The translations under genes were made by a program, and so were the position numbers. A stretch of DNA of 64,000 nt from CAJBVG01 sp943372995 (GTDB taxonomy: Bacteria > Bacteroidota > Bacteroidia > Sphingobacteriales > Sphingobacteriaceae), in contig CALSAQ010000001.1 in NCBI GenBank assembly GCA_943372995.1, positions 310,001 through 374,000 of the forward strand, written 5' to 3'. The notes below the pieces were generated by a model. That model was not told the DNA's origin. It ran no database searches and saw only the letters and a list, made by a program, of their open reading frames with translations. This document shows, piece after piece, positions 34,238-42,657 of the stretch. Position 1 is the stretch's first letter, and every line of letters starts with the position of its first letter.

Positions 34238-35199
34238 CTTTTTATGGTAATATATTCTACAGTTTCTGGAATAATTTTAATGTCTTTTATGTTTGATGGT
34301 GCCGACACTAGTTTCAATCTTAATCTTTTATCTAAATTCTTGTCTGGTTCAGCAATTACTTTAAAACTTTGTTGAATAATTTTATTGTAATTAGATAAGG
34401 CAACTTTATACTGAATTTTACATTTAGAAGGGAAGGTTATGGAGTTCTGATTGTCGTTTCTTTGTGTGATTCCAATTTGAACAACTGCTTCTGTAAATTG
34501 TTCTACTGTAAAGGTGATACGAGTAGATTTAGTATTTGTTGAGATATTTGGATAAGCATCTAAATCGAGTTGAGCATTTACTTGTGCGCTTGCATTTAGA
34601 TTATTTAATACAATAGGCTCTGTTTTGATGCTAGAGATTTTGGAAATAAACTCTAAAGGTCCTGAAATATATATACTATCAGGATACCAGTGAACTTTCT
34701 CAGATAAACTATATTCATCGTTAAAGTTTATGGTATAAATAGGTATTATAGGAACTTTTCTGATGCGTTTCTTTTCAACAATGTAGTTTATTTTAGAAGG
34801 GTAAATGTTCATTATTCTCAATTTACCACTCCATTGATTTTCAAAATCGAGTAGCGACTTATTTAAATCAATTTCTTCTTTATCTTGTATCGTTCGGAAA
34901 TCAATTTTTAAGGTATCAGACATTAGCTGCATTTTAGAGCGGATAAAATTCCAACCACTACCTTGAACAGTAAAGGCTATTCTTCTAGCCTGTTTCATGC
35001 TCAATGCTTTGTCTTCAGGTAAATTATAGAACTGTATATAGCTCTCTAATTTAAAAAGGTGTTGTTTATTGAGGATATTGAGAAACCAGAAACTTAAGGC
35101 TAATACCACACACAATAGGAAAATAGTAACCCTACGACGATAACGCTTGCGTGTTATGTCTTTTAACGACTGTTTCCATTGTAATACTTTTCTTTTCAA
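34234..35199 (-). CDS. YbbR/CdaR-like membrane protein
   Basis: A 321-residue protein with a basic cytoplasmic N terminus (KRYRRRVT), one membrane helix (about 26-45, IFLLCVVLALSFWFLNIL) and an extracytoplasmic region containing YbbR-like repeats (about 50-320; for example RKVPIIPIYTINF, SIYISGPLEFISKI). In Firmicutes the YbbR protein CdaR modulates the diadenylate cyclase CdaA; no cyclase gene lies nearby, so only the domain is assigned. The order nusB, DUF1573, yajC, ybbR, coaE is familiar from Bacteroidota chromosomes. Confidence 0.85.
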   Translation of the reverse strand: MKRKVLQWKQSLKDITRKRYRRRVTIFLLCVVLALSFWFLNILNKQHLFKLESYIQFYNLPEDKALSMKQARRIAFTVQGSGWNFIRSKMQLMSDTLKIDFRTIQDKEEIDLNKSLLDFENQWSGKLRIMNIYPSKINYIVEKKRIRKVPIIPIYTINFNDEYSLSEKVHWYPDSIYISGPLEFISKISSIKTEPIVLNNLNASAQVNAQLDLDAYPNISTNTKSTRITFTVEQFTEAVVQIGITQRNDNQNSITFPSKCKIQYKVALSNYNKIIQQSFKVIAEPDKNLDKRLRLKLVSAPSNIKDIKIIPETVEYITIKR

Positions 35200-35277
35200 A
35201 ACAAAAATTGCTAATCAAAACTAATAAAATATTGTCTTATTAGTATGATTAGCAATAATTAAAGTAGAAACTAACGC

Positions 35278-35598
35278 TTATTTAGTTTCGTTCAATTTTT
35301 TTGAAGCCTCTAATGAAACCGATACACGATCAATTTTCATTTTTACTCCACCTTCAATTTCCATTAAGAAAGTATCGTCGTTGATTTCTGCGATTCTACC
35401 GTGTATACCACCAACAGTAACAATTTTATCGCCTTTTTTAAGGTTTTCGATAAAATTCTTTTGGTCTTTCATTCTTTTAGTTTGAGGACGAATCATGAAG
35501 AAGTAAAATACTACTGCAATCAAAATCAAGGGCAAAAAGCTCATGATGGGATTTGAATTTCCTCCTTGTGCAGGAGACATTAATAGTGTGTTTAACAT
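35278..35598 (-). CDS. yajC: Preprotein translocase subunit YajC
   Basis: A 106-residue inner-membrane protein of the SecDF-YajC complex, which assists Sec export. One membrane helix (about 19-39, IMSFLPLILIAVVFYFFMIRP) ends in the typical FFMIRPQTKR, followed by KKGDKIVTVGGIHGRI and a short acidic domain. Length is normal. It is separated from the DUF1573 gene by 99 bp containing tandem repeats. Confidence 0.95.
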   Translation of the reverse strand: MLNTLLMSPAQGGNSNPIMSFLPLILIAVVFYFFMIRPQTKRMKDQKNFIENLKKGDKIVTVGGIHGRIAEINDDTFLMEIEGGVKMKIDRVSVSLEASKKLNETK

Positions 35599-35604
35599 AT
35601 TTTT

Positions 35605-35625
35605 AATTGTGAATTGTGAATTTTT
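35605..35625. repeat. Degenerate tandem heptamers (AATTGTG-like)
   Basis: AATTGTG at 35605-35611 and 35612-35618, then AATTTTT at 35619-35625, in the leader of yajC. This is part of the same 7-bp repeat theme seen at other gaps. Confidence 0.55.
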
Positions 35626-35660
35626 TAAATTTTAAGTTATTAATCTTTGTTTATCATACC

Positions 35661-35692
35661 AGCACATCAGCATATTAGCATACTAGCATATT
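35661..35692. repeat. Four tandem 8-bp repeats (AGCATATT-like)
   Basis: AGCACATC, AGCATATT, AGCATACT and AGCATATT stand head to tail between the DUF1573 stop (35698) and yajC. They do not form a hairpin and do not code for either gene. Confidence 0.7.
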
Positions 35693-35697
35693 AATTA

Positions 35698-36129
35698 CTA
35701 TTCCACTATTTCTCCTCGAAGATACAACACCTTAGTATTCGGAATAGTATTGGCCACTAAAGTAATTGTTTTTGTTTGCATTCCCATTTTTCCATTACTA
35801 TCAAAAACTACATCGATTTTTGATTCTTCACCTGGTTGAATAGGTTCTTCTGGATAAGAAGGAACGGTACATCCACAACTAGCACTTGCAGATGATATAA
35901 TTAAAGGCGTAGCGCCTGTATTTTTAAAGATAAAAGAATAAGATACCTTCTCCCCTTGTTTAATGGTACCGAAATCGTAAGCCTCTTGAGAAAACTGAAA
36001 CTTTGGCAACTTTGTAGTATCTACTTTGCCATCTGATGTTAAGGGTACTTCTACATTTACAGCCTTATTAGTCTTGTCGCCACAAGCTAACATGGTAGTA
36101 ATGGTGATTGCTAATAATAATCTTTTCAT
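35698..36129 (-). CDS. DUF1573 lipoprotein
   Basis: A 143-residue exported protein. The signal peptide ends at TTMLAC (Cys16), indicating a lipoprotein. The mature part is a DUF1573 immunoglobulin-like domain: AYDFGTIKQGEKVSYSF, FKNTGATPLIISSASASCGC, then IQPGEESKIDVVFDS and VLYLRGEI. The paired cysteines (CGC) are typical. The role of the family is unknown; it is common in Bacteroidota next to nusB and yajC, as here. Confidence 0.9.
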   Translation of the reverse strand: MKRLLLAITITTMLACGDKTNKAVNVEVPLTSDGKVDTTKLPKFQFSQEAYDFGTIKQGEKVSYSFIFKNTGATPLIISSASASCGCTVPSYPEEPIQPGEESKIDVVFDSNGKMGMQTKTITLVANTIPNTKVLYLRGEIVE

Positions 36130-36166
36130 ATTTAATTTATTTTGATTGATGATTGAGTCTAACTTA

Positions 36167-37114
36167 TTATTCCATTAATCCTCTACCAATTTTATTGATT
36201 TTCCCCGAATTTTTTAAATCAATAAGTATCTTATCTAAGATTCCATTAATAAAACCTTTACTCTTAGGTGTACTAAATTCTTTAGAAATATCAATGTATT
36301 CATTCATAGTTACTTTAATGGGAATAGAATTAAAGTTCATTAATTCGGTTATTGCCATTTTCATAAGTATAGTATCTACAAGCGCTATTCGTTCTACATC
36401 CCAATTTTTTGTTTTTTCAGAGATGTATCCGTTTGTTTCTTCTTCAGATAATATGGTTTTGTTGTATAAATTAACTACAAACTCTTTGTCTTCTTCCCAA
36501 TTAGCAGTAATAGGTAATATGTCCAATATCTCATCTGCTCCTTCTTTGTAAGCCCTAATCGTTTTAAGAATCATACTATCAACAGACTGTTTGTCGACTG
36601 GCCAGTTAATGTAGTTTTCTTCTAAATACTGCTCTAATAAAGGATCTTGAAAGAAAATAGTTTTGTATAAATGAGTTAATAACTCTCTATCTTCATTTAC
36701 AGTTGTTGTATTTAACTTACCATATTCAATATATTTTTCATCGAGTTTTAACTTATTATAAAGTTCTCTCATGAGCATCTCTTCACCATTCCAAGAAACT
36801 TTATACTTTTTTAAAAGCTCTTGTTGTACTTTATCTGTATTTAATAAACTAATAAATCTGTTTTTCTCGAGAATGGGTTTAGCATTTAAGTCGTCACTAG
36901 ATGGGAGGTATTTTGAAGAACGATCTTCTACGTCTCTTGATTCAAAATCTTTAAGTTCAATGAGTAATTGAAGTAATTGAGCGTAGCTTTTGTGTACAGC
37001 TAATATTGAATCTAATAAGTAATTTTCGAAAAGCTTTCTGTCTTTCTGTTCTGCTTGTTGAAAAGCATAAACGGTTTGAAAAGCCTTAATACGTAAATGA
37101 CGACGGTTTAACAT
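36167..37114 (-). CDS. nusB: Transcription antitermination factor NusB
   Basis: A 315-residue protein, the extended form of NusB found in Bacteroidota. It opens MLNRRHLRIKAFQTVYAF and has the conserved NusB RNA-binding fold in its C-terminal half (ERIALVDTILMKMAITELMNF, VTMNEYIDISKEFSTPKSKGFINGILDKI, shown here only as short blocks). NusB with NusE binds boxA RNA in rRNA transcription. I use the ATG at 37114; the longer frame adds 11 hydrophobic residues not seen in the family. It heads the nusB to DUF5522 operon. Confidence 0.93.
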   Translation of the reverse strand: MLNRRHLRIKAFQTVYAFQQAEQKDRKLFENYLLDSILAVHKSYAQLLQLLIELKDFESRDVEDRSSKYLPSSDDLNAKPILEKNRFISLLNTDKVQQELLKKYKVSWNGEEMLMRELYNKLKLDEKYIEYGKLNTTTVNEDRELLTHLYKTIFFQDPLLEQYLEENYINWPVDKQSVDSMILKTIRAYKEGADEILDILPITANWEEDKEFVVNLYNKTILSEEETNGYISEKTKNWDVERIALVDTILMKMAITELMNFNSIPIKVTMNEYIDISKEFSTPKSKGFINGILDKILIDLKNSGKINKIGRGLME

Positions 37115-37165
37115 AAAGAACGAATATGGTATTAAAATGCGGAGCAAAGGTACTCCGCATTTTTA

Positions 37166-38251
37166 TTAATAGCAAGCTTTTATACGACGAATATCCTGAA
37201 TTCTCTTTTCAGCAATGCGATTTGCTGCTTCGTAAGTAGGAATATTCTCAATTTGTGATTTCTTTAATATTTCTAAAGTAACCTCATAAATATGTTCTGT
37301 TTTTTCCATTGCTCTTTTCGAGCTATAACCCATTAATTCTGAATAAACATTAATTAAACCTCCAGCGTTAATTAGGAAATCTGGTGCATATAAAATACCT
37401 TTCTCCATAACCATTCTTCCATGCACATTTTCATCAGCCAATTGGTTATTTGCAGCACCAGCTATAATAGCACATTTTAGTTTAGAAAGGGTTTCTGTAT
37501 TAACAGTTGCTCCTAAAGCACACGGTGCATAGATATCGATATCTAAATCGTAGATATTATTATTTGCAACTACTTCAGCTCCGTATTTTTTAGAAATTTC
37601 AGCTAAGCGCTCTTCATTAATGTCTGAAATATACACTTTAGCATTTTCAGAACGTAAGTGCTTCACCAAGTTCTCTCCAACATGCCCTACACCTTGTACA
37701 GCCACTACTTTGCCTGATAAGCTATCATTTCCCCATAATTGATTTGCACAAGCTTTCATTCCCATGTATACTCCATAAGCAGTAACAGGAGATGGGTCGC
37801 CTAATCCACCTAAAGATTCTGGGATACCTGCAACATGGTCTGTTTCCATTTTTACATATTCCATGTCTTTCGGACTTGTTCCAACGTCTTCGGCCGTAAT
37901 GTATTCACCATTTAAGTTTTCTATACATTTACCATAACGACGCATCATGGCTTCTGATTTGTCTTTTTTCGAATCACCAATAATAACAGCTTTTCCACCA
38001 CCAAGGTTAAGACCAGTAATGGCAGCTTTATATGTCATTCCCCTCGATAAACGAAGTACATCATTTAATGCTTCTCCTTCTGTTTTGTAGTTCCACATTC
38101 TAGTTCCTCCTAAAGCAGGTCCAAGTGTGGTGTCGTGAATAGCAACAATTGCTTTTAATCCAGTTGCTTTATCATAACAAAAAACAACTTTTTGGTGATC
38201 ATTCTCAGCCATTGAATTAAATACTGAGTTTTCTCCTAAAATATCTGACAT
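37166..38251 (-). CDS. Leucine dehydrogenase (Glu/Leu/Phe/Val family)
   Basis: A 361-residue NAD-dependent amino acid dehydrogenase that interconverts branched-chain amino acids and their keto acids. The catalytic region has LGGTRMWNY, GLNLGGGKAVI (active-site lysine) and ITAEDVGTSPKDM; the NAD fold has AVQGVGHVGENLVKHL. ACALGATVN and IIAGAANNQL complete the family blocks. Length and motifs fit leucine dehydrogenase best, although valine or phenylalanine specificity cannot be excluded. It has its own -7 box and stands 17 bp past the point where the nusB frame begins. Confidence 0.9.
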   Translation of the reverse strand: MSDILGENSVFNSMAENDHQKVVFCYDKATGLKAIVAIHDTTLGPALGGTRMWNYKTEGEALNDVLRLSRGMTYKAAITGLNLGGGKAVIIGDSKKDKSEAMMRRYGKCIENLNGEYITAEDVGTSPKDMEYVKMETDHVAGIPESLGGLGDPSPVTAYGVYMGMKACANQLWGNDSLSGKVVAVQGVGHVGENLVKHLRSENAKVYISDINEERLAEISKKYGAEVVANNNIYDLDIDIYAPCALGATVNTETLSKLKCAIIAGAANNQLADENVHGRMVMEKGILYAPDFLINAGGLINVYSELMGYSSKRAMEKTEHIYEVTLEILKKSQIENIPTYEAANRIAEKRIQDIRRIKACY

Positions 38252-38290
38252 TAGCTTTTAATTTATATGTATAGATTTGCAATAAGCAAA

Positions 38291-38298
38291 CAAAAGTA
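38291..38298 (-). promoter_or_regulatory. Putative -7 box (TACTTTTG) of leucine dehydrogenase
   Basis: Read on the minus strand this matches TAnnTTTG exactly and lies 39 bp before the ATG at 38251, a normal leader length. A -33 TTTG is not found at the right distance. Confidence 0.4.
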
Positions 38299-38325
38299 TG
38301 TATTTTTTCGTATTAAAGAAACTCT

Positions 38326-40125
38326 ATGAAAGAACTCTTCAGCCTAAATAAATACCTCTATAGATATCGTTATCGTATGCTTTTAGGCGTATTATTTATC
38401 ATTTTATCGAATTGGTTTGGTGTTTTTCCTGCACAAGTGATTCGCTTGGCATTCGATTTAGTAAAAGAACAGCTAAGCCTTTATAATTACATGCATGGCT
38501 TTGATCGTCAGGCTCTTTTCTACAAAGGATTTATAAATATTGTACTGCTTTTTGGATTTATTGTGTTTATGGTTGCCGTGATAAAAGGTGTATTTCTATT
38601 CTTTATGCGCCAAACCATTATTGTTGTATCTCGATTAATTGAATACGACATGAAAAACGACATCTATAATCATTATCAGGTACTTAATCTTTCTTTTTAC
38701 AGAAAAAACAATACTGGAGATTTAATGAATAGAGTGTCGGAAGATGTTAGTAGAGTGAGAATGTATATTGGGCCTGCCATCATGTATACCTTGAACTTAA
38801 TTGTTCTATTTATACTGGTAATCAGCACGATGATAAGTGTAAATCCGAAGTTAACCTTTTATGCAATCCTTCCTCTCCCACTTTTATTTCTTTGTATTTA
38901 CTATGTACAAAATTTAATCAACTCAAAGTCAGAACAAATACAAGAACAGTTATCAACTTTATCGAGCACCATTCAAGAGAGTTTTTCGGGAATAAGGGTA
39001 ATTAAAGCTTATGTAAGAGAAAATGAAATAAAATCTAAGTTTAATGCTGAAAGTGAGGAATACAGAAGAAAATCGATGGGCTTAGTAAATATTCAAGCTG
39101 TATTCTTTCCAGCTGTATTGGCTTTAATAGGTATTAGTACGGTTTTAACTGTATATGTTGGAGGTAGAGAAGTAATCGATGGACATATTACTGCTGGTAA
39201 TATTGCTGAATTTATAGTGTATGTGAATATGCTAACTTGGCCAGTAACCTCAGTGGGTTGGGTAACATCTTTGGTTCAAAGAGCATCGGCCTCACAAAAA
39301 AGAATTAACGAATTTTTACATACTCAACCTGAGATAAAAAACGAATCTCATCAACAAGCCCTGGAAATAAAGGGAAATGTACGTTTTGACAAGGTAAGCT
39401 TTACCTACCCTGAAACAGGTATACAGGCATTAAATGAAGTAAGTTTTGAGATAAAAGCCGGACAAACACTCGCTATTACAGGCAGAACAGGTGCAGGAAA
39501 ATCGACAATTGCCAATTTACTTTTTAGAATGTATGATGTAGATAAAGGGAAAATAAGCATTGATGGGGTTGACATTAAACAGCAGCAACTCTTTGCATTA
39601 AGACAACAAATGTCGATGGTACCACAGGAAGTGTTCTTGTTTTCGGATACAATCAGAAATAATATTGCATTTGGAATAGACCATTATACTGATAGTCAAA
39701 TTATTGAAGCGAGCAAGCAAGCAGTAGTATATGATAATATTATAAAATTTGAAAAAGGCTTCGACACTTTAGTTGGTGAAAGAGGAATTACGTTATCAGG
39801 AGGTCAGAAGCAAAGAGTTTCTATTGCTCGAGCTATCATAAAAGAGCCTAAAATATTGGTTTTCGACGATGCTTTGTCGGCTGTAGACACTAAAACTGAG
39901 GAATCTATTCTAAGCCAGTTGAAGGATATTATGCTAAATAGAACTAGTATTATTATTTCACATAGGATATCCACAATAAAAAATGCCGATTTTATTATTT
40001 ACATGGAAGAAGGTAGAATTACAGAAATGGGCACTCACGAAGAGCTTTTAGCACTTAAAAAGTCGTATTCTGAGCTCTATCAGAAACAATTACTAGAGGA
40101 GGAAAGTACAGTAGCTGATGTTTAA
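38326..40125 (+). CDS. ABC transporter, fused permease and ATPase (MsbA-like)
   Basis: A 599-residue half-transporter that would work as a homodimer. Six membrane helices occupy about 15-310, with the coupling region LSFYRKNNTGDLMNRVSED. The nucleotide-binding domain (about 340-590) has Walker A TGRTGAGKST, the Q-loop MVPQEVFLFSDTI, signature LSGGQKQRVSIARA, Walker B ILVFDDALSAVD, and the switch histidine in IIISHRIST. Such exporters move lipids, drugs or peptides; the substrate is not identifiable. It is divergent from leucine dehydrogenase (74 bp apart). Confidence 0.93.
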   Translation: MKELFSLNKYLYRYRYRMLLGVLFIILSNWFGVFPAQVIRLAFDLVKEQLSLYNYMHGFDRQALFYKGFINIVLLFGFIVFMVAVIKGVFLFFMRQTIIVVSRLIEYDMKNDIYNHYQVLNLSFYRKNNTGDLMNRVSEDVSRVRMYIGPAIMYTLNLIVLFILVISTMISVNPKLTFYAILPLPLLFLCIYYVQNLINSKSEQIQEQLSTLSSTIQESFSGIRVIKAYVRENEIKSKFNAESEEYRRKSMGLVNIQAVFFPAVLALIGISTVLTVYVGGREVIDGHITAGNIAEFIVYVNMLTWPVTSVGWVTSLVQRASASQKRINEFLHTQPEIKNESHQQALEIKGNVRFDKVSFTYPETGIQALNEVSFEIKAGQTLAITGRTGAGKSTIANLLFRMYDVDKGKISIDGVDIKQQQLFALRQQMSMVPQEVFLFSDTIRNNIAFGIDHYTDSQIIEASKQAVVYDNIIKFEKGFDTLVGERGITLSGGQKQRVSIARAIIKEPKILVFDDALSAVDTKTEESILSQLKDIMLNRTSIIISHRISTIKNADFIIYMEEGRITEMGTHEELLALKKSYSELYQKQLLEEESTVADV

Positions 40126-40133
40126 TTACTTAA

Positions 40134-40147
40134 AAATTGCAAATTGA
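40134..40147. repeat. Tandem heptamers AAATTGC-AAATTGA
   Basis: Two adjacent heptamers just after the ABC transporter stop, followed by a looser GGGTTTG GAAGTTTG string. Too short to be significant alone, but the 7-bp period is shared with other gaps in this window. Confidence 0.35.
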
Positions 40148-40205
40148 GGGTTTGGAAGTTTGAAATTAAATACTTTTATTTACTGGATATTTAGTTAAAA
40201 CAAAC

Positions 40206-40526
40206 ATGGGAGAATTTGATAATAAAGACAGAGAAGAGGTTTACTCGAAGAAAGTAAGAGCAGGAAAGAGAACTTATTTTTTCGACGTTAAATCAACACG
40301 CAGTAACGATTACTACATTACTATTACCGAGAGTAAGAAAAGAATGGAAGACGGAGTGTTCGTGAAACATAAGATTTTCCTTTACAAAGAAGATTTTGAA
40401 AAATTTATGGAAGGTTTAACAGATACTGTTGAGTACATAAAATCAAATCAAGAGGTGGTTGAGCGTAGGTATGAAGAGTTCAATGGAACTAGTCCTAGCA
40501 GCCCAGACATCGACTTTGAAATCTAA
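40206..40526 (+). CDS. DUF3276 / PUR-alpha-like nucleic-acid-binding protein
   Basis: A 106-residue protein of the DUF3276 family, which has the PUR repeat fold of single-stranded DNA/RNA-binding PUR-alpha proteins. Seen: VYSKKVRAGKRTYFFDVK, DYYITITESKKR and KHKIFLYKEDFEKFMEGL, with an acidic, disordered C-terminal tail. It is a near-universal small gene of Bacteroidota; its cell role is not settled. It is followed by a strong terminator and appears monocistronic. Confidence 0.92.
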   Translation: MGEFDNKDREEVYSKKVRAGKRTYFFDVKSTRSNDYYITITESKKRMEDGVFVKHKIFLYKEDFEKFMEGLTDTVEYIKSNQEVVERRYEEFNGTSPSSPDIDFEI

Positions 40527-40534
40527 AAAAATTT

Positions 40535-40559
40535 AGCCTCCTCCCAGGAGGCTTTTTTA
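40535..40559 (+). terminator. Intrinsic terminator after the DUF3276 gene
   Basis: AGCCTCCT (40535-40542) pairs with AGGAGGCT (40546-40553) across a 3-nt CCC loop, then a run of T to 40559. It starts 8 bp after the stop codon. Confidence 0.9.
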
Positions 40560-40614
40560 TTATCCTACATAACTCATAATCGGTATCATTTTTTATCTTT
40601 GCGAAAAGTAAAAA

Positions 40615-41508
40615 ATGAAAGTATTACCTACCGATCACAATTTTTTAGGATTAGAAGAGGAAAGATTATATTCTTTCGAGAATGCGAAGTACCTCATTCA
40701 ATCTGTTCCTTATGAACATACTTCTTCTTATTTAGAAGGATCTGCAAAAGGCCCAGCAGCCATTATTGAAGCCTCTAAATATGTTGAGTTTTATGATGAA
40801 GAACTCGGAAAAGAAACAGTTCGTACAGCTCCTATCGCAACCCTAGAACCCATAAATTTTAATGGTAAGGTAGATAAAGAAGCAGTAGATCTTATTGCAC
40901 AAGAAACTGAAAAATTACTTAATACAGGTAAAACTGTAGTTTCCTTCGGGGCTGAACATACTGTAACTTATGGTTTTGTGCAAGCTTTCGCTAAGAAATA
41001 CGAAAACCTTACCGTGTTGCAGATTGATGCTCATTCTGATTTAAGAGAATCTTACCATGATAATATATATTCTCATGCATCAGTAATGGCAAGAGTGAAA
41101 GATATGGGAATAAATCTTTGCCAGGCTGGTATCAGAGCTCAATGTATAGAAGAAGCGGAAGAAATAAAACGCAATCCTAAAATTCATACCTTTTATGCAC
41201 ATGAAATCAGAAATAATCCTAACTGGATTAAAGAGATAGTGGCAAACATGACGGAGAATATTTACATCACCATAGATGCTGATGGATTCGATCCTAGCAT
41301 TATGCCTGCGGTAGGTACTGCGGAGCCTAATGGTTTATTCTGGAATGAAACCTTAGATTTACTTCGTGAAACATGTAAAAGTAAAAATGTAGTAGGTTTT
41401 GATATTGTAGAATGTGCACCAATGGAAGGAACTATTCTTTCTGAATATACTTTAGCCAAACTAGCTTATAGAATAATAGGTTATATGGAGACTTATAAAA
41501 CTAACTAA
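40615..41508 (+). CDS. speB: Agmatinase/ureohydrolase
   Basis: A 297-residue manganese enzyme of the arginase fold. Metal-binding blocks are GAEHTVTYG (about 104), QIDAHSDLRESY (about 138), and TIDADGFDPSIMPAVGTAEP (about 219). The C-terminal FDIVECAP is also conserved. It should hydrolyse agmatine to putrescine and urea; arginase or another ureohydrolase remains possible since specificity depends on loops. It overlaps the AI-2E family gene by 1 bp. Confidence 0.88.
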   Translation: MKVLPTDHNFLGLEEERLYSFENAKYLIQSVPYEHTSSYLEGSAKGPAAIIEASKYVEFYDEELGKETVRTAPIATLEPINFNGKVDKEAVDLIAQETEKLLNTGKTVVSFGAEHTVTYGFVQAFAKKYENLTVLQIDAHSDLRESYHDNIYSHASVMARVKDMGINLCQAGIRAQCIEEAEEIKRNPKIHTFYAHEIRNNPNWIKEIVANMTENIYITIDADGFDPSIMPAVGTAEPNGLFWNETLDLLRETCKSKNVVGFDIVECAPMEGTILSEYTLAKLAYRIIGYMETYKTN

Positions 41509-42617
41509 TGATTACCGACAAAAAATACCAAATCTACTGGGTCAGCTTAGGTGTAGTTATTGCTGCATTCCTGCTTTGGTATTTTAGAATAATTGCACTG
41601 TATTTACTTTTTGCAATGTTTCTTACCTTTGTACTTAATCCCCTAGTAAACCTTCTGTCGAAAGGAAAACTAGTAAAATTTAAAGTACCTCGTTTCTTAG
41701 CTACAATTATATCTTTTATCATATTTTTTGGACTTATTACTTTATTTATATCTACCCTATTCCCTTTAATAAGTAATGAGATAGATCATATCAGGCAAGT
41801 AGATCCCGCTCGATTTACAAATGTTTTTGACAACCAAATTCTGTATATAGAAAATATTCTTATTGATAATCATTTAACTGAACAACAAACAGGATTTCTG
41901 AAACCAATGCTTGTTACAGAACTCAACTCTTGGTTAAATCAAGAAAATGCAAGTAGTTTGATTGGCGGTTTTTTTAACGGATTAACAAGCGGTGTAATTG
42001 GTTTATTCTCCGTATTGTTTATAAGCTTCTTTTCTTTGAAAGATGAAAATCTTTTGAAAAAAGCAATTGCAAATGTTATTCCAGGAAAATATTATATAGA
42101 CTATATCAATGTTTTTAATAGCATAGAAAATCTATTGTCGAGATACTTTATTGGCTTATTAATACAAGCTAGTTTGATATCTATTATTGTTTCTATTGCG
42201 TTAATGATTATAGGTATCCAGAATTACATACTTATAGGGATATTGGTAGGCATTATTAATGTAATCCCTTATTTAGGACAAGTCATTTCTATTGCAGTAG
42301 CTTTGTTGTTAGGAGTTGCTTCTAACATAGATATCATTAACTCAGAGTATTTACTTTTTTTCTTACTAAAAATTACAACAATAGTTGTAGCAACACAAAC
42401 CTTGGATAGTTTTATCTTCCAACCTCTAATTTTTTCTAAAAGTGTGAAAGCACATCCTTTAGAAATATTTTTAATGGTATTTGTTGGTGGTACGATTGCC
42501 GGACCTTTCGGAATGTTTTTAGCAATACCCGTATATACAATTGTGAAAGTAACTTATATCGGTTTGCACAGGGTTTATGTTAGAAAGAAAGTAGTGAGTA
42601 GTGAGCAGGGAGTTTAA
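41508..42617 (+). CDS. AI-2E family membrane transporter
   Basis: A 369-residue polytopic membrane protein with about eight helices and the AI-2E/PerM family pattern: an N-terminal pair of helices, an extracytoplasmic helical region (about 90-155), and the C-terminal conserved blocks IGILVGIINVIPYLGQ and GGTIAGPFGMFLAIP. Members have been tied to autoinducer-2 export or Na+/H+ exchange; which applies here is unknown. The last few codons (VVSSEQGV) are encoded by a tandem 7-bp repeat, so the C terminus may vary between strains. Confidence 0.9.
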   Translation: MITDKKYQIYWVSLGVVIAAFLLWYFRIIALYLLFAMFLTFVLNPLVNLLSKGKLVKFKVPRFLATIISFIIFFGLITLFISTLFPLISNEIDHIRQVDPARFTNVFDNQILYIENILIDNHLTEQQTGFLKPMLVTELNSWLNQENASSLIGGFFNGLTSGVIGLFSVLFISFFSLKDENLLKKAIANVIPGKYYIDYINVFNSIENLLSRYFIGLLIQASLISIIVSIALMIIGIQNYILIGILVGIINVIPYLGQVISIAVALLLGVASNIDIINSEYLLFFLLKITTIVVATQTLDSFIFQPLIFSKSVKAHPLEIFLMVFVGGTIAGPFGMFLAIPVYTIVKVTYIGLHRVYVRKKVVSSEQGV

Positions 42618-42646
42618 TAATTTACAATTTACAATTTAAAATTTAT
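42591..42646. repeat. Two adjoining tandem heptamer runs (GTAGTGA and AATTTAC types)
   Basis: GTAGTGA, GTAGTGA, GCAGGGA run over 42591-42611, inside the end of the AI-2E gene, then AATTTAC, AATTTAC, AATTTAA, AATTTAT over 42619-42646, between its stop and ychF. Both have a 7-bp period but different words. Confidence 0.65.
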
Positions 42647-42657
42647 AATTAATACGA

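Noticed and set aside
35661..35692. Short repeats resembling a CRISPR fragment
   Set aside because: Units are 8 bp with no spacers and no cas genes nearby; they are simple tandem repeats.
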